Positions 55,253-63,009 of a stretch of 64,000 bases of DNA are shown here, piece after piece. Source of the DNA: Geodermatophilus sp. YIM 151500. Its GTDB lineage: Bacteria > Actinomycetota > Actinomycetes > Mycobacteriales > Geodermatophilaceae. Each line of letters begins with the position of its first letter. Within the stretch, counting starts at the first letter, position 1. The stretch spans positions 18,834-82,833 of the forward strand of contig NZ_JAOVZT010000015.1 in assembly GCF_025716945.1 (NCBI RefSeq), written 5' to 3'. Under the pieces are notes generated by a model. It ran no database searches. It saw only the letters and a program-made list of their open reading frames with translations, and was not told the DNA's origin. The position numbers were made by a program, and so were the translations under genes.

Positions 55253-55289
55253 GCTACTAGACAGGGATCCTTACCGATTGGAGCCGGCC

Positions 55290-55784
55290 ATGCCGCCCGT
55301 CGCCCCCACCCGAGCCCACCACCGGCGAGCCCGCCCGGGCGCGAGCTGGTGGTACCTCGGCTGCCTGGTCACCCCACTCGCGGAGGCAGCGCACACGGGT
55401 GGTCGGCTCTCGGCGGTCGAGGCCGTCGTCCCGGGTGGGCTCTCGGTGCCGATGCACGTGCACGGGCGCGAGGACGAGGCGTTCTTCGTCACGGACGGCG
55501 CGATCCGGATCACCGTCGGCGGCGAGGCCGTGGAGGCGTCGGAGGGCACGTTCGTCTGGATGCCGCGGGCGGTGCCGCACGGCTTCGAGGTGCTCAGCCG
55601 ACAGGCCACGGCGCTCATCCTCTGCACACCGGGCGGGCACCTGGAACGGATGTTCGCGCCGTTCAGCGAGCCGGCCTCGGAGCTGGTGCTCCCACCCCCA
55701 CCCGCGGACCCGCCGATGGCCGACATCCTGGCGCTCGACCTCGAGCTCGGCGTGGAGTACCCCGGGCCCCCGGCGGGCTCCTGA
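55290..55784 (+). CDS. Cupin-domain protein
   Basis: 164 aa from an ATG with TTGGAG upstream. MHVHGREDEAFFV is cupin motif 1 (two His and Glu metal ligands) and PHGFEVLS motif 2. The family includes quercetin dioxygenase-like enzymes and sugar-binding proteins; the reaction is unknown. It is likely controlled by the divergent MarR protein. Confidence 0.88.
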   Translation: MPPVAPTRAHHRRARPGASWWYLGCLVTPLAEAAHTGGRLSAVEAVVPGGLSVPMHVHGREDEAFFVTDGAIRITVGGEAVEASEGTFVWMPRAVPHGFEVLSRQATALILCTPGGHLERMFAPFSEPASELVLPPPPADPPMADILALDLELGVEYPGPPAGS

Positions 55785-55868
55785 GCACGGCCCGGTCGCG
55801 GAGCACCTTCGTCGTGCTCGATGCGGTGGGCGTCGGGTCGGCCGGTGCGCGGTCCGCGCCCGGGGCTA

Positions 55869-56087
55869 TCAGACCGAGGCGAGGCGGTGGCGGGCCAGCC
55901 GCTCCACCAGCTCGGGGATGGCGTCGACCGGCACGCCGCTCAGGTCGGTGCGGCAGGTCTGCACGGTGCGGCGGATGAACTGCCGTTCGAGGCGGTCGCG
56001 GAACTCCGCTTCGAGGCGGGCGATGGCGAGGTCGACAGAGGGGTCACCGGTGAGCTCGGGGCGCGGAACGAGGAGGTCCGACGTCAT
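55869..56087 (-). CDS. Small conserved helical protein
   Basis: 72 aa with a good AAGGA site seven bases before the ATG. VDLAIARLEAEFRDRLERQF and AIPELVERLARHRLASV look like two amphipathic helices. I do not recognise a family name. The strong ribosome site and codon use support a real gene. Confidence 0.72.
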   Translation of the reverse strand: MTSDLLVPRPELTGDPSVDLAIARLEAEFRDRLERQFIRRTVQTCRTDLSGVPVDAIPELVERLARHRLASV

Positions 56088-56343
56088 CGAGTTCCTTCTG
56101 TGCGTAGCGCGCGGGCGCTGGGCGGTGGCGGGCGCTGTTGACCCAGTACGTGCCGGAAGGCTGGTCTCCCGACCGGTGCACTCACTGCCGGGAGCCCGCT
56201 CAGCTTCTCTGCTGTGGCTGCTGGGACACCAGGGTCCTTGGTCCCGGGACGGCTGCCGAGGGTGCCCGCGCCTCGACGCAGCGTGCGCTGCGTCCCACCG
56301 GGAGGCCCGGGAGGCGCGGCGAGCCGTCGTCCCGTGGCGGCTC
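56088..56343. other. 256-bp gap with several hairpins
   Basis: Contains the palindrome GACGCAGCG TG CGCTGCGTC (56275-56294) and other self-complementary stretches (GGGAC/GTCCC near 56223-56246). It lies upstream of the small helical protein gene on the minus strand and could be a structured leader. No known RNA family was recognised. Confidence 0.45.
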
Positions 56344-56769
56344 TCAGGCGCCGGAGTAGGCGTTCGTGCCGCCGTTGGTCGCGGCCACGGCGTCGCGGAC
56401 CAACCGGTCGAGCTCGACCGTGTCGACCCGGTCGAGCGAGGTGAACCGGATGCAGCTGCGGCCGCACGACACCTGGCCCAGCCGCTCGGCCCGGGCCTCG
56501 GCGAGGTAGGCCCCGTCGACGACCGCGCACACGTACACCGACAGGTGCCGCTTCTGCGCGGCCAGGGCGATGAGGGGCCAGGAGGTCTCCTCCTTGGCCG
56601 ACTTCGGCTTGTAGGGCATCAACCCGTAGCCGAGCATCCGCCCCGAGCCGACCGGCACGAGCTGGCGGTCGATGCCCGGTGCCGCGGCCATGATCAGCGC
56701 GTCGACGCACCGCAGCTCCCCCTCGCGCGGGCCCGCGGCGGCGAACCAGGCGTCGAGCTCCTCCGACAT
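56344..56769 (-). CDS. DUF1801 family protein
   Basis: 141 aa with a GAGAGGAG site. MLGYGLMPYKPKSAKEETSW and PLIALAAQKRHLSVYVC are typical of DUF1801 (YdhG/YjhX-like). The function is not known. It ends next to the structured gap and is followed upstream by the tiny membrane-protein gene on the same strand. Confidence 0.83.
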   Translation of the reverse strand: MSEELDAWFAAAGPREGELRCVDALIMAAAPGIDRQLVPVGSGRMLGYGLMPYKPKSAKEETSWPLIALAAQKRHLSVYVCAVVDGAYLAEARAERLGQVSCGRSCIRFTSLDRVDTVELDRLVRDAVAATNGGTNAYSGA

Positions 56770-56781
56770 GCCGGGCTCCTC

Positions 56782-56898
56782 TCAGGTCAGCAGGAGGGAC
56801 AGCACCGTCGCTCCCGCGGCCAGCAGCATCGCGACCACCACGACCGAGGCCACCAGGCGCCGCCGGCGGTCGGCCCGCGGGCCGTCGGCCCCACCCAT
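56782..56898 (-). CDS. Small single-helix membrane protein
   Basis: 38 aa: a short basic N-terminus then one hydrophobic helix (LVASVVVVAMLLAAGATVLS) to the C-terminus. GGGGG lies before the ATG. It sits between DUF1801 (12 bp) and a methyltransferase gene (20 bp) on the same strand, so it is probably part of an operon. No family recognised. Confidence 0.6.
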   Translation of the reverse strand: MGGADGPRADRRRRLVASVVVVAMLLAAGATVLSLLLT

Positions 56899-56918
56899 CC
56901 CCCACACGCTTGCGCACG

Positions 56919-57527
56919 CTACGCCGGGCGGCCGGCGCTCCCGGCGGGACGCCGACCCCACAGCAGGGTGTCGAGCGCGGTGCCGGCCGGCGTTCCGCGG
57001 CGCACCTGCTCGAACCGGTCGACGTCGAGCCGTGCGGCCACCGGGGCGAGCCGCTCGACGCTGTGCAGGATGGCCGGGTCCTGGGGCCCGCCGACTCCGT
57101 GCGCCACGTTGTCGACGTCGTGGCCGAGCACCAGCAGCCGGCCGCCCGGCCGCAGCCACGAGACGGCCCGGTCGAGCACGGCCAGCGTGGCCGGGAGGTC
57201 CAGGTGCAGGTAGGCGACCAGCACCAGGTCGAGCGACGACGCCGCGGCGTCCCAGGCGGAGACGTCGGCGGTCACCCAGGTCACGCCGCCCGCGTCCGGC
57301 TGCGCGCGGCCGCGGGCCAGCCCCACGTCGCTGAAGTCGACGGCGGTCACCCGCCAGCCGCGGGCGGCCAGCCACAGCGCGTGCCGGCCCTCCCCCGCCG
57401 CCAGGTCGACCGCGTCGCCCGGCAGCAGCCCGCCCAGCAGCTCCGCGACCAGCGCGTTGGGTCCGGACGACCACTGCCGCTGCGCGCGGTAGCGCTCGTC
57501 CCAGTCCTCCGCCCGCACGCCGGCCAT
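56919..57527 (-). CDS. Class I SAM-dependent methyltransferase (TehB-like)
   Basis: 202 aa. WDERYRAQRQWSSGPNALVAE opening, SAM motif I VDLAAGEGRHALWLA, then GWRVTAVDFSDVGLARGR and LVAYLHLDLPAT. This pattern is the small-molecule methyltransferase group near TehB and thiopurine methyltransferases. The substrate is unknown. Confidence 0.88.
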   Translation of the reverse strand: MAGVRAEDWDERYRAQRQWSSGPNALVAELLGGLLPGDAVDLAAGEGRHALWLAARGWRVTAVDFSDVGLARGRAQPDAGGVTWVTADVSAWDAAASSLDLVLVAYLHLDLPATLAVLDRAVSWLRPGGRLLVLGHDVDNVAHGVGGPQDPAILHSVERLAPVAARLDVDRFEQVRRGTPAGTALDTLLWGRRPAGSAGRPA

Positions 57528-57545
57528 GGTGCCGAGCCGCCGGGC

Positions 57546-58295
57546 TCAGCGCATCGCCATCCCGCCGGCCACGTTCAGCGCGTCCCCGGTCAGGTAGTCC
57601 GAGTCGCTCGACGCGAGGAACACCGCCGCCCGCGCGACGTCGCCCGGCTCGGCGAGCCGGCCCAGCGGCGAGTGCGCCGAGAGCGCGGCCAGCCGGGCAG
57701 GCAGCCGCTCGGCCGCGTCCAGCTCCTCCGGCACGACCCCCGGGCACAGGCAGTTGACCGTGATGCCGTGCGGGCCGAGCTCGTGCGCGGCCGCCGTCGT
57801 CAGTGCCATCACCGCGGCTCGGCAGGCCGCGTAGTGGGCGGGTGCACGGTCGCCCGCGAGGCTCGCGCCGGCCACGTTGATGACCTTGCCGGGGCAGTCG
57901 GACGACGGGGTGCGGAAGCCGATCATGGCGCGGGCGGCGATCTGCGTCGTCAGCAGCATCGACCGCGTCTGCATCGCGAAGGGCTCCACCACGTCGGCCG
58001 GCTCGACCTCCAGGAGCGAGGCGAACCGGGCGATGCCCGGGTTGTTGACCAGAACGTCGATGCGCCCCAGGTGGGCGATCGCCTTCTCCATCGTCTCGCG
58101 GACGTCGGTGGGGTCCTGCAGGTCGACCGTCCAGGCGCGGCCGTCGACCTCCACGGCGATGCGGGCGACGTCGTCCGGGTGCCGGGCGAGCACAGCGACG
58201 GTGGCGCCGTCCGCGGTGAACGCGCGGACCATCGCGGCGCCGACGCCGCGCGCGCCGCCGACGACGAGCACACGACGTCCCGACAATCGGTTCAC
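57546..58295 (-). CDS. Short-chain dehydrogenase/reductase with altered active site
   Basis: 249 aa classical SDR fold. Cofactor motif GGARGVGAA, then NNPG instead of the usual NNAG, and a C-terminal LNVAGG. The catalytic motif is YAACR: Tyr is present but the lysine of YxxxK is Arg, and the catalytic Ser position (NVAGASL) is present. Activity may be lost or changed. GGAG lies before the GTG start. Confidence 0.87.
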   Translation of the reverse strand: MNRLSGRRVLVVGGARGVGAAMVRAFTADGATVAVLARHPDDVARIAVEVDGRAWTVDLQDPTDVRETMEKAIAHLGRIDVLVNNPGIARFASLLEVEPADVVEPFAMQTRSMLLTTQIAARAMIGFRTPSSDCPGKVINVAGASLAGDRAPAHYAACRAAVMALTTAAAHELGPHGITVNCLCPGVVPEELDAAERLPARLAALSAHSPLGRLAEPGDVARAAVFLASSDSDYLTGDALNVAGGMAMR

Positions 58296-58438
58296 GACGG
58301 CTCCGGAGGGGTGCGCAGGACGCGGTTCGGCGGGGAGTTCTCGCGCATCGGGGCGCCCTCTACCCCTGCGCGACGCCCGTGCACGCGGACCGGGCAGTTT
58401 TATCGACGGATGTCGGACCCGGCTGCGAGGGTGGCCGC

Positions 58439-59509
58439 ATGACCTCGACCGCCGACATCGGGCCGCTCCGCCTGGCGGCGCAGCGGTTGGTCGGGCCGCC
58501 GGAGCCGACGGCGGCCGACGCCGTCCGGCGCCTGCTGGCCGTCCAGGCGCAGGACCTCCCCGGCGCGCTCACCTCGATCGCGCTGCGAACGGCGGGGGCG
58601 CGGCGGGACGACGTCGCGGCTGCGCTCGATTCCGGCGAGGTCGTCCGGTCCTGGCCGATGCGCGGCACCCTGCACCTGGTCGCGGCCGACGACCTGCCCT
58701 GGCTGCTCGGCCTGGTCGGCGACCGCGCGCTGGCCGGTCTCGGCAAGCGGTGGGCGAACCTCGGGCTCGACGAGGCGCAGGCCGAGCGCGCCCGTGAGCT
58801 GGCCGTCGCGGCGCTGGCCGGCGGGGGGCGGGCGCGCCGCTCCGAGCTGCTCGCGGCCATCGACGCGGGTGGCGTCGACACCGGCGGCCAGCGCGGCTAC
58901 CACCTGCTCTGGTACCTCTCGCAGACCGGCACGCTCTGCCTGGGCCCCACCGACGGCGACGCGGAGCAGCGGTTCGTCCTGCTCGACGAGTGGATCCCGG
59001 CGCCGCGCCGGCTCGACCGCGACCAGGCGCTCGCCGAGCTCGCGCTGCGCTTCTTCGCGGGGCACGGCCCGGCCACCGTCGCCGACCTGGTTCGCTGGGC
59101 GGGCAGCACCGCCCGCGACGTCCGCGCCGGGCTGGCCGCCGTCCGCGACCGGCTGGCGGTCCTGGCCGTCGACGGCACCGAGTACCTCATGGATCCCGCC
59201 ACGCCCGACCGGCTCGCCGCGGCGCGCGCCGAGGCCGAGGGCACGCTGCTGCTGCCCGGCTTCGACGAATTCGTGCTGGGCTACGGCGACCGCGGGGCCG
59301 TCCTGGCCCCGGAGCACGCGAACCGCATCGTGCCCGGTGGCAACGGCGTCTTCCGGCCGACCGTGGTGCACGCCGGTCGCATCGTCGCCACCTGGCGGTG
59401 GACCGGCCGCGGCGCGAACCGCGCGGTCACCACCGAGCCGTTCACCGACGTGCCCGACGACGTCGCGGCGGCGGTGCCGCGCCTGGCCGCCCGGCTGCCC
59501 GTCGCGTGA
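58439..59509 (+). CDS. Winged-helix DNA-binding domain protein (AlkZ-like, HTH_42)
   Basis: 356 aa from an ATG with GAGGGTGG upstream. LLAVQAQDLPGALTSIALRT, VRSWPMRGTLHLVAADD and LLPGFDEFVLGYGDR are the family signatures. Relatives include AlkZ-type DNA glycosylases that remove interstrand crosslinks, and proteins of unknown role. The QxQ glycosylase motif of AlkZ corresponds here to VQAQD, so repair activity is plausible. Confidence 0.87.
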   Translation: MTSTADIGPLRLAAQRLVGPPEPTAADAVRRLLAVQAQDLPGALTSIALRTAGARRDDVAAALDSGEVVRSWPMRGTLHLVAADDLPWLLGLVGDRALAGLGKRWANLGLDEAQAERARELAVAALAGGGRARRSELLAAIDAGGVDTGGQRGYHLLWYLSQTGTLCLGPTDGDAEQRFVLLDEWIPAPRRLDRDQALAELALRFFAGHGPATVADLVRWAGSTARDVRAGLAAVRDRLAVLAVDGTEYLMDPATPDRLAAARAEAEGTLLLPGFDEFVLGYGDRGAVLAPEHANRIVPGGNGVFRPTVVHAGRIVATWRWTGRGANRAVTTEPFTDVPDDVAAAVPRLAARLPVA

Positions 59510-59541
59510 GCTGCGGGGCTGCCCGTCGCGTGAGCTGCGGG
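59494..59541. repeat. 24-bp perfect tandem duplication over a stop codon
   Basis: 59494-59517 and 59518-59541 are identical. The first copy contains the last codons (LPVA) and TGA of the winged-helix gene. Confidence 0.92.
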
Positions 59542-59549
59542 ACGCCCGC

Positions 59550-60107
59550 TCAGCGGCGGGTCCGGTAGCGCAGGAACACCGTGCCGTCGGTGAACCGGCG
59601 CTCGTCGACGAGGCGGAGGTCGAACCGGACGCCGTCGGGCAGCGCCCGGAGACCCCCGCCCACCACGACCGGGACGACGAAGAACTGGTGCTCGTCGACC
59701 AGGCCGGCGCCCAGCGCGTGCGCGGCCAGCACCGGTCCGCCGATCACCAGGTCGGCCGAGGCGGCCTCCTTGAGCGTGCGGACGGCGTCGGGATCGAACT
59801 CCCGCTCGAGCCGCGTCCGGGCGGAGCGCACGCGGTCCAGCGTCCGGGAGTAGACGACCTTGTCGGCCGCCAGCCACAGCTCGGCGAAGTCGCGCATGTG
59901 CGGCGGCTCGTCGTCGAGCGGGAGCGTCTCCCAGGCGAGCATGACCTCGTACGTCCGGCGTCCGTAGAGGTGGGTGCCGATCGGACGGATGAGGTCGTTG
60001 AGGAAGCGGTGCACCTCGGGGTCGGGCTCGGCCCAGTCGAAGGAGCCGTGCTCGTCGGCGACGTAGCCGTCGAGCGAGCAGATGACCGAGTAGACCAGCG
60101 CACCCAT
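59550..60107 (-). CDS. Dihydrofolate-reductase-like (RibD C-terminal) family protein
   Basis: 185 aa. YSVICSLDGYVAD opening, HLYGRRTYEVM, and VIGGPVLAAHALGAGLVDEH are typical of RibD_C stand-alone proteins. NADPH-dependent reduction of an unknown substrate is likely. A common stand-alone gene in actinobacteria. Confidence 0.9.
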   Translation of the reverse strand: MGALVYSVICSLDGYVADEHGSFDWAEPDPEVHRFLNDLIRPIGTHLYGRRTYEVMLAWETLPLDDEPPHMRDFAELWLAADKVVYSRTLDRVRSARTRLEREFDPDAVRTLKEAASADLVIGGPVLAAHALGAGLVDEHQFFVVPVVVGGGLRALPDGVRFDLRLVDERRFTDGTVFLRYRTRR

Positions 60108-60161
60108 GCCGCTACGACCGTCCGGACCGGCGGAAGTCGTCGGTGCCGGCGCGCGCCGGGT

Positions 60162-61415
60162 TCACCGGCGCCGACCCGCGCGGCGGTCGGGAACGGTGTG
60201 GTCGATCGTGTGCGGGACGAAGTAGGAGAGGTTGTCGGTGATCAGGCCGTCGCTCTCGCGGATGCCCAACCCGGCGGGCTCGCCGTCCACCACCCAGGCG
60301 CCGAGCACCGGGTGGTGCGGGCCGTCGACGCCGGCGAAGTCCGGCAGCGGGGCGAACTCCTGCACGACCCAGCCCTCCGCGCCGTACCGGCCGGGCAGTG
60401 CCGCCTCGACCGCGCCGTCGCGCACGATCGAGACGTTGGCCCCCTCGCGTCCCCACAACGGCTTGCGCACGTAGGTGCGCCAGGACGACGGCGCCTCGTC
60501 GGCGAAGTAGGCCGGCAGCAGCAGCTGGCGGAGCTCGGGATCGGTGCCGAACAGCTGCCAGAGCACCGGGAGCAATGCCTTGGTGCTCCACAGCATCTTG
60601 TAGACCGGCTCGACCCACGTGGTGCCGCCCGGCCGGGCGGAGTCGGCGAGGACGGCGGGGCCGAACTCGTCCTCCAGCAGCCACTCCCAGGGGTACAGCT
60701 TGAAGACGACGTCGAGGTGGCGGCCCTCCGGGTCGTAGAACCGCCCGTCACCGGAGTCGAGCACGATGTCCTCGACGAGCAGCTCGTGCGCGTCGTACCC
60801 GGCCTGGACGACGGTGTCCATCAGGTAGGCGACGGTCATCCGGTCCTCGCCGGAGGTCTCCTCGCTGGTCCAGGCCAGGTGCACGCGCGGGCGGACGCCG
60901 GTGCGCCGCTCCCACTTCAGCAGGTTGCGCCGCCAGGTGGTCACCAGCCGGTCGTGCAGCGCGTTCCACTGGTCGCGGCCCTGCCCGGTGAACAGGTGCC
61001 AGTTCCACTGGGTGACCGCGGCCTCCACCAGGCCGGTCGGGGTGTCGGCGTTGAACTCCAGCAGCTGCGGCGGGCCGTCGCCGTCGTAGCGCAGGTCGAA
61101 CCGGCCGTAGACGCTCGGCGGCTCGCTCTCCCACGTGGCCCGGATCTGCGGCCGGGCCGCCGGCGGTATGCGCATCCGGTCGAACAGGTCGTGCGCGATG
61201 ACGTGGTCACCGGCCGCCACGCACATCGAGAACAGCTGGGCGACCCAGCCCTCCAGCCGGGCCACCTCGTCGGCGGCGAAGTCGTAGAACGGCCCCTCCC
61301 GCCAGTAGCTGCGGACCTCGCCGCCGGGCACCTGGGTGCGGTTGAACACCAGGCCCTGCGCCTCGATCTCGGCCTCCCAGCCCGGCCGGACGACCCCGCC
61401 CTCGATCCGCCTCAC
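60162..61415 (-). CDS. Glutathionylspermidine synthase family protein (YgiC-like)
   Basis: 417 aa ATP-grasp protein from a GTG. LLEFNADTPTGLVEAAVTQW and YDAHELLVEDI, VYKMLWSTKALLPVLW and VRKPLWGREGANV follow the synthetase half of Gsp. Actinobacteria lack glutathionylspermidine, so the amide formed is unknown. It lies 142 bp after a small lipoprotein gene on the same strand, as ygiC follows ygiB in E. coli. Confidence 0.9.
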   Translation of the reverse strand: MRRIEGGVVRPGWEAEIEAQGLVFNRTQVPGGEVRSYWREGPFYDFAADEVARLEGWVAQLFSMCVAAGDHVIAHDLFDRMRIPPAARPQIRATWESEPPSVYGRFDLRYDGDGPPQLLEFNADTPTGLVEAAVTQWNWHLFTGQGRDQWNALHDRLVTTWRRNLLKWERRTGVRPRVHLAWTSEETSGEDRMTVAYLMDTVVQAGYDAHELLVEDIVLDSGDGRFYDPEGRHLDVVFKLYPWEWLLEDEFGPAVLADSARPGGTTWVEPVYKMLWSTKALLPVLWQLFGTDPELRQLLLPAYFADEAPSSWRTYVRKPLWGREGANVSIVRDGAVEAALPGRYGAEGWVVQEFAPLPDFAGVDGPHHPVLGAWVVDGEPAGLGIRESDGLITDNLSYFVPHTIDHTVPDRRAGRRR

Positions 61416-61557
61416 GGGCTGCCGGACGGGATCTGCCCCCGCGCCCCGGTCGGCGGGGCGGGGGACGCCCCGTCCGGCGGGGCGGGGGGCGCGCAGGCGG
61501 CGGGGCGTGGGGCCGTGCCGGAATCCGGGAGGAGGATGGCGCGCACCGGCGGTCGGC

Positions 61558-61962
61558 TCAGCTGCCGGCGCCGACGCCGGCGCGGTTGCCGACGCCGCTG
61601 CCGATCCCACCGCTCACCCGGGTGCCGCCGCTCACCGTGCCGGTGCCGGGCAGCCCCGCCCGCTGGCGGGCCTGGGTGTCGGTCGGGTCGACGCGGGTGC
61701 CGCCGGGCGGCAGCGCCGTCCCCGGGGGCAGGCCGGACCGGAAGCCGCCGAGGTACAGGAAGAAGAAGCCGGCGCCGGGCCCGCGGTAGTCGTCGTCGCA
61801 GTACTCGTCGTCGACGATCTCGTCGTTCTCGTCCACGCAGTAGGCGCGCCGCTCCTCCGCTTCCTCGGCGGTGTCGCCGCCGCAGCCGGCCATGAAGCCG
61901 GTCGCCGCCGTGGCCAGCGCGGTCGTCGTCAGGGCGGCACGAACGCGGTTGCCGAACGCCAC
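61558..61962 (-). CDS. Lipoprotein, YgiB-like partner of the Gsp-family gene
   Basis: 134 aa from a GTG with a strong AGGAGGAG site. Signal sequence with lipobox FMAGC, acidic Cys-containing segment YCVDENDEIVDDEYCDDDY recalling YgiB/DUF1190, then a Gly-rich tail (GTGTVSGGTRVSGGIGSGV). It is probably anchored outside the membrane and works with the product of the next gene; the role is unknown. Confidence 0.8.
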   Translation of the reverse strand: MAFGNRVRAALTTTALATAATGFMAGCGGDTAEEAEERRAYCVDENDEIVDDEYCDDDYRGPGAGFFFLYLGGFRSGLPPGTALPPGGTRVDPTDTQARQRAGLPGTGTVSGGTRVSGGIGSGVGNRAGVGAGS

Positions 61963-62067
61963 GGCTCCTCCTGCGGTCGATGGACCCCGACCTTAACGGC
62001 GCCAGGACACCGGACGGCGGCGTTCCGGTGATCTCGCTACGGTCGGACCAGCCCGAGGGGAGGCGCG

Positions 62068-62687
62068 ATGCCCGCGAAGAAGCCACCCGAGATGGCGTCG
62101 GCCGCCGCCGAGACCGGTGCCCGGAAGACCGCCCGCAGCTGGGACCGGGTGCTCGTGAGCACCTCACGCTGGTCCTCGTCGGCAACCTGGTCGGCGCCCT
62201 CTTCGTCGCCTCCTTTCTCGCCGTTCAGTCCGGTGTCATCGGCGACGCAGCCAGCGCGTCCGGCAGCTCGGCGGCGCTCACCTTCGAGCGGCTGACCGAG
62301 ATCGCCCAGGGCAAGGCGACCGGGCACACCGCCTGGGAGACGTTCCTGCGCGCCGTGGGCTGCAACTGGCTGGTCTGCCTGGCGGTGTGGATGACGCTGG
62401 CGGCCACCACCGTCTCCGGGAAGATCCTCGCGCTGTTCTTCCCGATCATGGCCTTCGTGGCCATGGGCTTCGACCACGTCGTGGCGAACATGTTCTTCCT
62501 GCCCGCGGCGATCTTCGCCGGCGTCCCCGACGTCGGCTGGGACGACACCGTGGTGAACTGGCTGATCGCCGGTGCCGGCAACCTCGTCGGCGCGGTCGTC
62601 TTCGTGGCGACGTCCTACTGGTACCTCTTCCTCAAGGACGAGCCGGCGGACGACGGGTCGGGAGCCGAGGCGCCCGAGCGGGCCTGA
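62068..62687 (+). pseudogene. Broken formate/nitrite transporter family gene
   Basis: From the ATG at 62068 (GAGGGGAGG upstream) the frame gives PKKPPEM, then ARKTARSWDRVLVS, a typical cytoplasmic N-terminus ending where helix 1 begins. The next base run continues in another frame as REHLTLVLVGNLVGALFVAS to the end at 62687, the second half of an FNT transporter with about three helices (GCNWLVCLAVWM is the hallmark). About 115 residues are missing and the two parts are out of frame. The join is at the repeat-like CGTGAGCACCTCACG near 62153-62167. Confidence 0.78.
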
Positions 62688-63009
62688 GCACGGCGGCTCG
62701 ACCACCGGCCGCCCCCGCGCACGCGACCGGCCGACCCGGCACGCGACCGGCCGTTTCACGAACGCCCCGGCGGGGGTAGTCCCCGCCCGTCCGTGGCAGG
62801 GGCTCAACCAGGCAGCCCCGCCCCGTCACCCCGTACCAGGGGTTCCGGTCCCACCCGAGCCGCACGGATGCGCCGGGAAAGACCCGGGCCACCCCCTTCC
62901 TGCCCTCCGGCGACGGAGCGGCAGGCCCGCGCGCGCCGCTCCGACGGTCGTGTGACGGCGCACCCGCGGGGTAGCCCACGAACCGACACCTTCCGACCGA
63001 GGAGGACCG
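62688..63009. other. 322-bp gap before the right-hand envelope genes
   Basis: No gene seen. It contains a 15-bp direct repeat (GCACGCGACCGGCCG, twice near 62718-62754) and the hairpin GGCGGGG-GTAGT-CCCCGCC (62769-62787), a likely terminator. A GGGGTAG stretch about 35 bp before the next gene might be part of a stress-sigma promoter; this is weak. Confidence 0.5.
62769..62787 (+). terminator. Short GC hairpin downstream of the broken transporter
   Basis: GGCGGGG and CCCCGCC arms of 7 bp with a 5-nt loop, 81 bp after the pseudogene stop. Confidence 0.5.

Noticed and set aside
56088-56343. Cobalamin or TPP riboswitch in the structured gap
   Set aside because: Some short stretches recall such elements, but the defining boxes are absent.
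56138-56359. 73-codon Cys-rich open frame on the plus strand
   Set aside because: The CxxC pattern is tempting, but it lacks a ribosome site, ends in low-complexity Arg/Gly and overlaps the end of the DUF1801 gene.
61980-62687. An intact 235-aa transporter starting at 61980
   Set aside because: The first 60 codons have no homology and the real N-terminus lies in another frame at 62068; half of the membrane helices are missing.
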